Below are positions 7,733-14,499 of a DNA stretch of 24,123 nt, one piece after another. Within the stretch, counting starts at the first letter, position 1. Each line of letters begins with the position of its first letter. The position numbers and the translations under genes were made by a program. Under the pieces are notes generated by a model. It made no database searches. It was given only the letters and a program-made list of their open reading frames with translations, and was not told where the DNA came from. Origin of the DNA: Nioella sp964229645 (GTDB lineage: Bacteria; Pseudomonadota; Alphaproteobacteria; Rhodobacterales; Rhodobacteraceae); the NCBI RefSeq assembly GCF_964229645.1, contig NZ_CAXREX010000199.1, positions 1 to 24,123 on the forward strand, written 5' to 3'.

Positions 7733-8230
7733 TCAGGTTGCGGGACGATTCGGGCTTTCAGCACGGATCAGGCGCACAACGATCACGGTCCCGATTGCCA
7801 GAATCGCCACGGTTGCGAAGCCATCCCATCCGGCGCCGCCCAAGACGATGCGGTTGGTCAGCCGACCAGGCAGGAAGTTCAGCAGCCCCGCCGCAGCCAG
7901 GCCCCAGGCCATGTTGGTCATGGCCCTGCGATGGCCGTGATGATTGCCCGCGATGGCCGCTCGGATGCCGGTGTAAAGGCCGACCAGCGTTACCACGGAC
8001 AAGATATGGATCGGGCTGAACGGACCGATCAGTCCAAAACCGCTGATCCAGAAAGAACTGCCTGCCGCCAGCGCCATGGCCGTGACCCAGGCATAGCCCG
8101 CAACGCGGTGCAACTGATCGCGGCGGCGGCGCAACAGCACGAACGGAGTCAGAAAAACCGCGGGCAGCGCGCCCAATACATGGAGTTGAACGGCCAGCGA
8201 TGCGTTGAAAAGAGGTTCAAGGGCTGTCAT
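7733..8230 (-). CDS. DUF2306-family membrane protein
   Basis: The 165-residue protein has four to five predicted membrane segments (about 11-33, 44-65, 74-94, 106-121, 138-156). Histidines lie near the segment ends: H17, H41 in HRVAGYAW, H75 in PIHILS, and HHGHRR at 97-102. This layout matches DUF2306 proteins, whose biochemical function is not established. The histidines could bind haem or metal, but that is speculation. The ATG at 8230 is chosen because GAGG lies 7 bases upstream and the longer open frame lacks family features. It is transcribed divergently from the LytTR-domain membrane protein, 99 bases apart, which suggests a regulator-target pair. Confidence 0.82.
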   Translation of the reverse strand: MTALEPLFNASLAVQLHVLGALPAVFLTPFVLLRRRRDQLHRVAGYAWVTAMALAAGSSFWISGFGLIGPFSPIHILSVVTLVGLYTGIRAAIAGNHHGHRRAMTNMAWGLAAAGLLNFLPGRLTNRIVLGGAGWDGFATVAILAIGTVIVVRLIRAESPNRPAT

Positions 8231-8329
8231 GTGAATACCTCGTCGGTTTGGGTGGACTGAATGCCCCCGCCCTGCCACGCCCCGCGATCGGGGTTCGAGT
8301 GCCCATGCGTAAACCGGAGGACAGCCTTC

Positions 8330-9112
8330 GTGACCGACAATCCCCTGCAATCCACGAAGCGTGAACTGCATGCGCTTGTCGGCAACCGCCGCGTGGTGGT
8401 GGGGCTATGTGCAGCAGGCGTGATCGCAGGCATCGCCGGCCCTTTTGGCACCGCCGAGCATCTACGCCTTGCCCCGCGCATCGCCTATTGGCTGGTGCTG
8501 GTCTGGATCACGTTCCTGACCGGGACAAGCCTGACCGGTTCGCTGATCGGGGCTCTTGCTCGGCGCGGGACTGCGCCTGCGCTGGCCGCACTGCCTGCAG
8601 CCCTGCTGGCGGGGTTGGTCATCACGGCCGAGGTCGCGCTGCTGAACTGGATTGTCTTTGACCTGCCGCCCTCAGGCTGGCCCTATATTGGCGGGCTGGC
8701 GCTGAACGGCATGGTCATCTCGGTCATCATCACTGGCGCGGCGCTGCTTCTGGACGCAGATGGGCCTGCCGCCGATCCTGCTCCGGGCCCCGATCTGCCT
8801 GCCCTGCTTGATCGCATGCCGCTGGATAAGCGCGGGCCGCTCATCTCGCTTTCTGTCCAGGATCATTACGTGGATATCGTCACCACGCGCGGGCGCGAAA
8901 TGCTGCTGTTGCGCCTGTCCGACGCGATCCGTGAAACCCAACCCACACCGGGCTTGCAGGTGCACCGCTCGCATTGGGTGGCGCTCGATCAGGTCAGTTC
9001 GGCGCGACGCGACGGAGCGCGCGCCGTCTTGACGATGTCGGACGGACGAGACATTCCCGTAAGCCGGTCGCATGTCGCAGCCGTCAAGGAGGCCGGGCTT
9101 TTCCCCGGGTAA
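8330..9112 (+). CDS. Membrane-anchored LytTR-domain transcriptional regulator
   Basis: From a GTG start preceded by GGAGG (8316-8320, 9-base spacing) the protein has 260 residues. Four hydrophobic segments (about 20-40, 50-75, 85-108, 120-141) form a membrane module. A LytTR DNA-binding domain spans about 165-258, with LISLSVQDHYVDIVTTRG, HRSHWVALDQV and DIPVSRSHVAAVKEAG. No receiver domain is present, so this is a one-component, membrane-tethered regulator whose signal is presumably sensed in or at the membrane. It faces the DUF2306 gene across 99 bases and is followed by lipB after only 3 bases. Regulation of the divergent membrane gene is inferred. Confidence 0.88.
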   Translation: MTDNPLQSTKRELHALVGNRRVVVGLCAAGVIAGIAGPFGTAEHLRLAPRIAYWLVLVWITFLTGTSLTGSLIGALARRGTAPALAALPAALLAGLVITAEVALLNWIVFDLPPSGWPYIGGLALNGMVISVIITGAALLLDADGPAADPAPGPDLPALLDRMPLDKRGPLISLSVQDHYVDIVTTRGREMLLLRLSDAIRETQPTPGLQVHRSHWVALDQVSSARRDGARAVLTMSDGRDIPVSRSHVAAVKEAGLFPG

Positions 9113-9115
9113 CAC

Positions 9116-9799
9116 ATGGTCGAATGGATCCGCTCGGATGCCCCGGTGCCCTATGACGAGGCCGTCGCCTGGATGGAAGGGCGCGCCGCCGCCGTTGCAC
9201 GTGGCGAGGCGGACGAGGCGATTTGGCTGCTCGAACACCCGCCGCTTTACACCGCCGGCACCTCGGCCAAGCCCGCCGACCTGACCGACCCCGACCGCTT
9301 CCCCGTCTACGAAACCAAGCGCGGCGGCCAGTATACCTATCACGGGCCCGGCCAGCGGGTGGCCTACGTGCTGCTCGACGTGGCGCAGCGCGGCCATGAC
9401 GTGCGCGCCTTCGTTCAGCAGATGGAGGATTGGGTGATCGCCACGCTGGCGGAATTCAACCTGCGCGGCGAAAAGCGCGAGGGCCGGGTGGGCGTCTGGA
9501 TCGCGCGCCCCGACAAGCCGCCGCTTGCCGACGGGTCCCCGCGCGAAGACAAGATCGCCGCTCTTGGCGTGCGCCTGACCAAGTGGGTGAGCTACCACGG
9601 GCTGTCGATCAACGTGGAACCCGAGCTGGACCATTTCGATGGCATCGTGCCCTGCGGCATCACCGGGCATGGTGTCACCTCGCTGGTTGACCTGGGCCTT
9701 CCGGTGACGCTGGACGACGTGGACGTGGCCCTGCAAAAGACCTTCGAAGAGGTCTTTGGCAGCGCCGGGGTTCCGCGCCGCCCACAAACCGCCCGTTAA
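9116..9799 (+). CDS. lipB: Octanoyl-[acyl carrier protein]:protein N-octanoyltransferase LipB
   Basis: LipB moves the octanoyl group from acyl carrier protein to lipoyl domains of 2-oxoacid dehydrogenases and the glycine cleavage H protein, the first step of lipoate assembly. The 227-residue protein shows the signature RGGQYTYHGPGQ (69-80), catalytic K146 in KIAALGV and catalytic C180 in VPCGI. Length and motif order are normal for the family. The ATG lies 3 bases after the LytTR gene stop. AAGGAGG occurs inside the end of that gene but about 22 bases upstream, so translation may partly depend on coupling. lipA is not in the window. Confidence 0.97.
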   Translation: MVEWIRSDAPVPYDEAVAWMEGRAAAVARGEADEAIWLLEHPPLYTAGTSAKPADLTDPDRFPVYETKRGGQYTYHGPGQRVAYVLLDVAQRGHDVRAFVQQMEDWVIATLAEFNLRGEKREGRVGVWIARPDKPPLADGSPREDKIAALGVRLTKWVSYHGLSINVEPELDHFDGIVPCGITGHGVTSLVDLGLPVTLDDVDVALQKTFEEVFGSAGVPRRPQTAR

Positions 9800-9917
9800 C
9801 CAGTTTCGCGCGAATAAACCCCGGAAAATCCCCGCCTTCGGCATCCTCTCTGCACCCGGTCGCCACATTTTTCCGATAGTTCCGGTCAAACTGTAACGAT
9901 TGGGCGAGGAGTGCATT

Positions 9918-10589
9918 ATGCCACCCATTGATAGGCAATTTGGCCGGTTTGTCCGCTCGGAAAGCGGCGCGGTCACCGTGGATTGGGTCGTGCTGACCGC
10001 TGGCCTTGTCGGCCTCGGCATGGCGGCCACTGTCGTCGTCTCCGGCGGCGTCGAACATCAGGCAGAAGAAATCGCAAGCCTTCAGGGCCAGAGCATCACC
10101 GGGCTGCACCGGTGGGGCCAGAACCGTCTCGCCAATGGCTCTTTCGAGGATATCGAGGGCATGCTGGCGGCGGGATGGGGCTTCTACTCGAACGGCTCCA
10201 TGAATGGCTGGGACCTGCTGGATGACCCCCGCGCGGAAGTGGTCTGGAGCGGCTATAACGGCGTCACGGCAACCGATGGCGGCTACATGCTGGATCTCGA
10301 TGCCAGCCCTGGCAACATGAGCCTCGGGCAAGTGCTGGACTCGGCCGTTGACGGACAGGTCTACACCGTTTCCTTCGACGCGGCCGACCCGCGCATGAAT
10401 AACGGGGTCGATGTTTACTGGGGCGGCGAGCTTGTCGGCTCGGCCAACCCGACGGGCAACAGCATGCAGAGCTATTCCTTCGAGATCCAGGGCGGATCCG
10501 GTGATGGCTCCAACCTGCTGATGATCACCGGCACCGGCCCCGAGGACAATGTCGGCGCCTATATCGACAACGTGCATGTCGGCAACTGA
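9918..10589 (+). CDS. Flp/prepilin-type N-terminus fused to a jelly-roll-like exported domain
   Basis: The 223-residue protein starts at ATG 9918 with GAGGAG 7 bases upstream. Residues 11-44 (FVRSESG, then AVTVDWVVLTAGLVGLGMAA) match type IVb (Flp/Tad) prepilin N-termini. There is a probable prepilin-peptidase site after G17 and an acidic residue at mature position +5 (D22). From about residue 71 the sequence resembles the DUF642/choice-of-anchor-type beta-sandwich: LANGSFED, then GGYMLDLDASPG, VYTVSFDAADP, and the closing AYIDNVHVGN. Such domains are seen in extracellular or carbohydrate-binding proteins. The protein is thus a candidate minor pilin or adhesin tip. No tad/cpa assembly genes lie in the window. 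The N-terminal call is firm and the C-terminal fold is by pattern only. Confidence 0.75.
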   Translation: MPPIDRQFGRFVRSESGAVTVDWVVLTAGLVGLGMAATVVVSGGVEHQAEEIASLQGQSITGLHRWGQNRLANGSFEDIEGMLAAGWGFYSNGSMNGWDLLDDPRAEVVWSGYNGVTATDGGYMLDLDASPGNMSLGQVLDSAVDGQVYTVSFDAADPRMNNGVDVYWGGELVGSANPTGNSMQSYSFEIQGGSGDGSNLLMITGTGPEDNVGAYIDNVHVGN

Positions 10590-10601
10590 TCCGTGCGGGC
10601 C

Positions 10602-10632
10602 GCGGGCGGAAAACGGACTGTTTCCAGCCCGC
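10602..10632 (+). terminator. Hairpin after the pilin-like gene
   Basis: GCGGGC-GGAAA pairs with TTTCC-A-GCCCGC, an 11-bp stem with one bulged A and an 8-base loop, 13 bases after the stop. No T-run follows, so it may be a weak or Rho-assisted terminator or an mRNA-stabilising end. Confidence 0.45.
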
Positions 10633-10773
10633 CCCGCCCTGCGCCATGATTTGGACAGATTCCCGCGCGAAAAGAACGGGGTACGCGGGACGCGCCTGCC
10701 GGAACCCGGTTGGCGCCCTGACGTGCAGGAACACGCCCGGGGTTAGGACAAGGGCGCGACCGACAGAGGTATT

Positions 10774-10838
10774 GACCGGGCAGCCGTTTATAATACCGGT
10801 CAGAATGATACGTGATTTCCGCCCGCCATTTTGCGGGC
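10774..10838 (+). promoter_or_regulatory. Promoter-like TATAAT inside an inverted repeat, with a leader hairpin
   Basis: A perfect TATAAT (10789-10794) lies between the inverted half-sites GACCGG (10774-10779) and CCGGTC (10796-10801). The TTGACC at 10773-10778 is only 10 bases from TATAAT, too close to be a -35, so an activator or a different -35 is implied. Downstream, GCCCGC (10821-10826), loop CATTTT, GCGGGC (10833-10838) forms a hairpin in the putative leader, ahead of the small gene that begins at 10858. Confidence 0.45.
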
Positions 10839-10857
10839 AACCAGAAGGACTTGAGCC

Positions 10858-11091
10858 GTGACCCGAGGCACTGACCACGAGCGCAACGACCGGATCGAAG
10901 CCACGGTGATCGTGGCCGCGCTGGCCACGCTCGGGCTGCTTGTCGCCATCGCGGTCTCGACCTCCATGTCCGCCGTGACGGCCCCCGACCTGCAAGCCAC
11001 GACCGAGGGCGATACCGCCCCCATCCCGGCCCGCAGCCTGGGCGGAATCGACCCCACCGGCGCACAGCTTCAGGGCTCCGAACTGCGCTGA
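10858..11091 (+). CDS. Small single-pass membrane protein, unknown
   Basis: A 77-residue open frame begins with GTG preceded by AGAAGGA (9 bases). It has a charged N-terminus (TRGTDHERNDRIEA), one strong hydrophobic segment (about residues 15-35, TVIVAALATLGLLVAIAVST), and a polar tail of about 40 residues that includes QLQGSE. No family was recognised. It has a promoter-like TATAAT about 64 bases upstream and lies ahead of ctaD with a 215-base gap, so it probably has its own transcript. A link to the oxidase or to the preceding pilin-like gene is possible but unsupported. Confidence 0.6.
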   Translation: MTRGTDHERNDRIEATVIVAALATLGLLVAIAVSTSMSAVTAPDLQATTEGDTAPIPARSLGGIDPTGAQLQGSELR

Positions 11092-11204
11092 TTGCGCGCA
11101 GCCCTGCTCAACGTCGGGTTGAGAATCCCCCAAAATCGCCCGATAATTGCGCCTGTCAGGTGAATCCTGCGCCATTTTTTCCCACCTTGAGCCCGCCAAA
11201 CACG

Positions 11205-11233
11205 TTGCGCACCCCCTGCCTGCAAACTAGAAC
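11205..11233 (+). promoter_or_regulatory. Possible ctaD promoter
   Basis: TTGCGC (11205-11210) and TAGAAC (11228-11233) are spaced by 17 bases, about 73 bases upstream of the ctaD start. The match is moderate. This stretch (11092-11306) otherwise shows no gene. Confidence 0.4.
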
Positions 11234-11306
11234 ATCCGGCAGGGAATAGGGTGCGCGGCATGCGAACGGTCGTGGTCTGCGCGCTTCTTTGGAACAGGAG
11301 ACGTCC

Positions 11307-12980
11307 ATGGCTGATGCTGCCATTTCGGGACACGACCACGAAAAGCCGGGGTTCTTCACCCGCTGGTTCATGTCCACCAACCACAAGGATATCGGTATCC
11401 TTTACCTCTTCACCGCGGGCTTCGTCGGCCTTCTGTCGGTGATCTTTACCGTTTACATGCGCATGGAGCTCATGGAGCCCGGCGTTCAGTTCATGTGTGA
11501 CGAGGGCGCGCGCATCCTGTCGGGCTTCGGCGCCGAGGAATGCACCCCCAACGGGCACCTGTGGAACGTGATGATCACGTATCATGGCGTGCTGATGATG
11601 TTCTTCGTGGTGATCCCCGCCCTCTTCGGCGGCTTCGGCAACTACTTCATGCCGCTGATGATCGGCGCGCCGGACATGGCGTTCCCGCGTCTCAACAACC
11701 TCAGCTTCTGGATGTATGTCGCAGGCGTGTCGCTCGGCGTCGCGTCGCTGCTGGCACCCGGTGGCAACGGTCAGGCCGGGTCGGGCGTGGGCTGGGTGCT
11801 TTACGCGCCGCTGTCCACCCGCGAAGCCGGTATCTCGATGGATTTCGCGATCTTCGCTGTGCACGTTTCGGGTGCCTCGTCGATCCTCGGCGCGATCAAC
11901 ATCATCACCACTTTCCTGAACATGCGTGCGCCGGGCATGACCCTGCACAAGACGCCCCTGTTCCCGTGGTCGATCTTCATCACCGCATGGCTCATCCTGC
12001 TGTCGCTGCCCGTTCTGGCCGGCGCCATCACGATGCTGCTGACCGACCGTAACTTCGGCACCGCCTTCTTCGATCCCGCCGGCGGCGGCGACCCGATCCT
12101 CTACCAGCACCTGCTGTGGTTCTACGGGCACCCGGAAGTGTACATGATCATCGTGCCGGGCTTCGGCATCATCAGCCACGTGATCGCCACCTTCTCGAAG
12201 AAGCCCGTGTTCGGCTACCTGCCCATGGTCTACGCCATGGTCGCCATCGGCGGTCTCGGCTTCGTCGTGTGGGCGCACCACATGTACACCGTCGGCATGT
12301 CGCTCAGCCAGCAGGCCTACTTCATGGTCGCCACCATGGTCATCGCGGTTCCCACCGGCGTGAAGATCTTCTCGTGGATCGCCACCATGTGGCAGGGCTC
12401 GATCGAGTTCAAAACCCCGATGCTCTTCGCCATGGGCTTCATCTTCGTGTTCACCGTGGGCGGTGTGACCGGTATCGTGCTCAGCCAGGCCGGCCTCGAC
12501 CGCGCCTATCATGACACCTACTACGTCGTGGCCCACTTCCACTACGTGATGAGCCTTGGCGCCGTGTTCTGCATCTTCGCAGGCACCTACTACTGGATCG
12601 GCAAGATGTCGGGCCGTCAGTACCCGGAATTCTGGGGCAAGGTTCACTTCTGGCTGTTCTTCATCGGTGCCAACATCACCTTCTTCCCGCAGCACTTCCT
12701 GGGCCGCCAGGGCATGCCGCGCCGCTACATCGACTATCCGGAGGCCTTCGCCCACTGGAACTACATCTCGTCGATCGGCGCCTTCATCGCCTTCGCGTCC
12801 TTCCTGCTGTTCATCGGCATCGTGTTCTACACCATGTTCGCAGGCCGTCGCGTGACGGAGGACAACTACTGGGGCGAATACGCGGATACGCTGGAATGGA
12901 CCCTGCCCAGCCCGCCGCCGGAGCACACGTTCGAACAGCTCCCGACCCAGGACATGTGGGACAAGCAACCGCACCACTAA
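11307..12980 (+). CDS. ctaD: aa3-type cytochrome c oxidase subunit I
   Basis: CtaD is the catalytic, membrane-embedded subunit that reduces O2 to water at the haem a3-CuB centre and pumps protons. The 557-residue protein matches Paracoccus subunit I closely, with every key residue one position lower. Haem a ligands are H93 (TYHGVLMMFF) and H412. CuB ligands are H275, cross-linked to Y279 (GHPEVY), plus H324 and H325 (WAHHMY). The haem a3 ligand is H410 (AHFHYVM). The D-channel entry is D123 (GAPDMAFPR), the gate is E277, and the K-channel lysine is K353 (GVKIFSW). The ATG at 11307 follows AGGAG by 7 bases. The other oxidase genes (ctaC, ctaB, ctaE) are not adjacent, as in Paracoccus. A DUF2244 gene follows after 3 bases. 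Confidence 0.98.
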   Translation: MADAAISGHDHEKPGFFTRWFMSTNHKDIGILYLFTAGFVGLLSVIFTVYMRMELMEPGVQFMCDEGARILSGFGAEECTPNGHLWNVMITYHGVLMMFFVVIPALFGGFGNYFMPLMIGAPDMAFPRLNNLSFWMYVAGVSLGVASLLAPGGNGQAGSGVGWVLYAPLSTREAGISMDFAIFAVHVSGASSILGAINIITTFLNMRAPGMTLHKTPLFPWSIFITAWLILLSLPVLAGAITMLLTDRNFGTAFFDPAGGGDPILYQHLLWFYGHPEVYMIIVPGFGIISHVIATFSKKPVFGYLPMVYAMVAIGGLGFVVWAHHMYTVGMSLSQQAYFMVATMVIAVPTGVKIFSWIATMWQGSIEFKTPMLFAMGFIFVFTVGGVTGIVLSQAGLDRAYHDTYYVVAHFHYVMSLGAVFCIFAGTYYWIGKMSGRQYPEFWGKVHFWLFFIGANITFFPQHFLGRQGMPRRYIDYPEAFAHWNYISSIGAFIAFASFLLFIGIVFYTMFAGRRVTEDNYWGEYADTLEWTLPSPPPEHTFEQLPTQDMWDKQPHH

Positions 12981-12983
12981 GCG

Positions 12984-13514
12984 ATGCCGGTTGACATCAC
13001 CCGATACGAGGAAGGGGCCCCGGAGCAATTCGGGGCCCTTTTCCATGACCGCTACGGCGCCCCGCGCCTGCGGCTGCTGATCCGTCCGCACAAGGCGCTC
13101 AGCCCGCGCGGCTTCGTCTGGTTCGTCGGCCTTACCGCCTCGCTTCTGTCGCTGCCGCTTCTGGCGGTATTCGGCACGCCGGTCCTGTGGGGGCTCCTGC
13201 CCTTCGTGCTGGCCGCCATGCTGGCGCTGTGGTGGGGGCTTACGCGCAGCTGGCGCGACATGGAGCTTTACGAGGAACTGGTGCTGTGGGACCGCCACCT
13301 GCGCCTGACCCATGCCGCGCCGCGCAAGGCGCCCCTGGTATGGGAGGCCAACCCCTACTGGGTGCGCGTCAGCCTGATCCCGGAACGGGGCCGGGTGCCC
13401 GATTACGTGACGATGAAGGCCGAAGGGCGCGAGGTCGAGATCGGGGCCTTCCTGTCGCCCGAGGAACGGCGCGAGCTTTACGATCTGCTGAGCCGCGAGA
13501 TGCACGGCCCCTGA
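12984..13514 (+). CDS. DUF2244-domain membrane protein
   Basis: The 176-residue protein has a short N-terminal region followed by PHKALSPRGFVWFVGLTA, a segment typical of DUF2244 proteins. Two adjacent membrane segments (about residues 42-80) follow, then a cytoplasmic beta-rich tail with VWEANPYWVRVSL and EIGAFLSPEERRELYDLL. The molecular function of this family is not established. It starts 3 bases after the ctaD stop with little Shine-Dalgarno sequence, so it is almost certainly translated by coupling to ctaD. This suggests a role in oxidase assembly or stability, by context only. Confidence 0.88.
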   Translation: MPVDITRYEEGAPEQFGALFHDRYGAPRLRLLIRPHKALSPRGFVWFVGLTASLLSLPLLAVFGTPVLWGLLPFVLAAMLALWWGLTRSWRDMELYEELVLWDRHLRLTHAAPRKAPLVWEANPYWVRVSLIPERGRVPDYVTMKAEGREVEIGAFLSPEERRELYDLLSREMHGP

Positions 13515-13721
13515 CGGGCCGGGCCGTCGCATGTGCCAGCGTCGGCGCAGGCGTTCACCCGGTCTTAACCCTTGGCGTGGCAGTATCCCCGCCGGTTAAC
13601 CGACTCGCGAAGCGTGGGTCCGGTCATGCGCGCCCCTGCCTGCCCTCTGACACCGGGACGGCCGGGACCCTGCGCGCGCTCCGGGTCCGGCCCAGACCGA
13701 TTCAAATCCACGCGCCCTCTG

Positions 13722-13738
13722 AAGCGGCGCCGCTTTTT
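13722..13738 (+). terminator. Possible terminator of ctaD-DUF2244
   Basis: The 14-base palindrome AAGCGGCGCCGCTT ends in a run of five T on the plus strand (13734-13738). The stem is short with a 4-base loop. It lies about 210 bases after the DUF2244 stop. Confidence 0.35.
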
Positions 13739-13791
13739 CAACCGTAGGATCGCGACGCGCAGCGTCGCCCCCCTCCCCCGCGAGAACCGGC

Positions 13792-13828
13792 AAAAGAAAA
13801 GCGGCCCTGCCCGGTTGGGAAGAGCCGC
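13792..13828 (-). terminator. Intrinsic terminator of yqeY
   Basis: On the minus strand GCGGC (13824-13828) pairs with GCCGC (13801-13805), with an inner CCC/GGG stem, followed by TTTTCTTTT. It begins 26 bases after the yqeY stop. Confidence 0.7.
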
Positions 13829-13853
13829 CCTGACGTCGTGTCCTTTGCAGGCC

Positions 13854-14312
13854 TCAGCCCAGCATGTCGCGCACCTTGGGGCCGACGCTGCCGAAATCCA
13901 TCTGGCCGGTATATTTGGACTTGAGCGCGCCCATGACCTTGCCCATGTCGCGGATGCTCTCTGCCCCGGTGGACGAGATCGCATCGGCAATCGCCTTGGC
14001 CACCTCCTCATCCGTCAGCTGGCGCGGCAGGAAATCCTCGATGATCGCGATTTCCTCGCGTTCCTTCTCGGCCAGTTCCAGCCGCCCGCCTTCCTCGTAG
14101 GCGCGGGCGCTTTCCTGGCGCTGTTTCACCATCTTGCCCAGGATCGCCAGCACGCCCGCTTCGTCGACGCCTTCGGTTTCCCCCTTGCCGCGCGCGGCAA
14201 TGTCCTGGTCCTTGATCGCGGCGTTGATCAGCCGCAGGGTCGAGACCCGCGTGCTGTCCTTTTCGCGCATGGCATCTTTCAGCCGCGCGGTGATCTGGTC
14301 CCTCAATGCCAT
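13854..14312 (-). CDS. GatB/YqeY domain-containing protein
   Basis: The 152-residue protein has the all-helical YqeY layout: MALRDQITARLKDAMREKD, then STLRLINAAIKDQDIA, VLAILGKMVKQRQES, IIEDFLPRQLTDEEV, and the C-terminal GKVMGALKSKYTGQMDFG. The YqeY domain resembles the tail of GatB (the tRNA-dependent amidotransferase subunit), which contacts tRNA. Free-standing YqeY proteins have no firmly established role. The ATG at 14312 gives the conserved N-terminus and GGGGA lies about 8 bases upstream. It is divergent from carA (187 bases apart), an arrangement common in alphaproteobacteria, and ends at a good terminator. Confidence 0.93.
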   Translation of the reverse strand: MALRDQITARLKDAMREKDSTRVSTLRLINAAIKDQDIAARGKGETEGVDEAGVLAILGKMVKQRQESARAYEEGGRLELAEKEREEIAIIEDFLPRQLTDEEVAKAIADAISSTGAESIRDMGKVMGALKSKYTGQMDFGSVGPKVRDMLG

Positions 14313-14394
14313 ATGGCCATCCCCGTCCGTTAGCAGAATCCCGGTCCAACAGCCGCCGAGAATACGCCAATGCAGCCACAGCAACAAGCGTCCC

Positions 14395-14407
14395 TGACCC
14401 GGGGTCA
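14395..14407. promoter_or_regulatory. Palindrome TGACCCGGGGTCA in the yqeY-carA control region
   Basis: A 13-base perfect palindrome with a central G lies 83 bases upstream of yqeY and 92 bases upstream of carA. This is a size and position expected of an operator for a dimeric regulator. No regulator was identified. Confidence 0.35.
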
Positions 14408-14437
14408 TTTGACCGCGCCGGGGGCACCTGCTGCGGC

Positions 14438-14466
14438 TTGACCCCGACCCCCACTCCCCTTAGGTT
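14438..14466 (+). promoter_or_regulatory. carA promoter
   Basis: TTGACC (14438-14443) and TAGGTT (14461-14466) are spaced by 17 bases and would give a leader of about 27 bases before the carA ATG. This is a good sigma-70-type match for a GC-rich alphaproteobacterium. Confidence 0.5.
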
Positions 14467-14499
14467 GCCGCGAATTTTGCACCAGCCCCGGAGTCGCCC

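Larger units (their letters stand above)
13515..13853. other. 339-base gene-free stretch with several hairpins
   Basis: No coding region with family character was found between the DUF2244 and yqeY ends, which converge here. The stretch holds the palindrome CGGTTAACCG (13593-13602), two TTAACC words, a very stable hairpin GCGACGC-GCA-GCGTCGC (13752-13768), and the two terminator candidates listed separately. Confidence 0.6.

Noticed and set aside
10773..10794. TTGACC plus TATAAT as a standard sigma-70 promoter
   Set aside because: The spacing is only 10 bases instead of about 17, so these two boxes cannot work together. Only the TATAAT was kept as a promoter-like element.
11070..13532. An 820-codon open frame on the minus strand across ctaD and the DUF2244 gene
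   Set aside because: It is the antisense shadow of two clearly real genes. The His/Arg/Glu-rich composition is typical of reversed GC-rich coding sequence.
13565..13602. A CtrA site from the TTAACC and GTTAACC words
   Set aside because: The two words are about 26 bases apart, not 7, and there is no gene start nearby to regulate.
13700..13735. A tRNA-like T-loop (GATTCAAATCC) in the gene-free stretch
   Set aside because: The bases on either side cannot pair as a T-stem, and no acceptor or anticodon arm was found around it on either strand.
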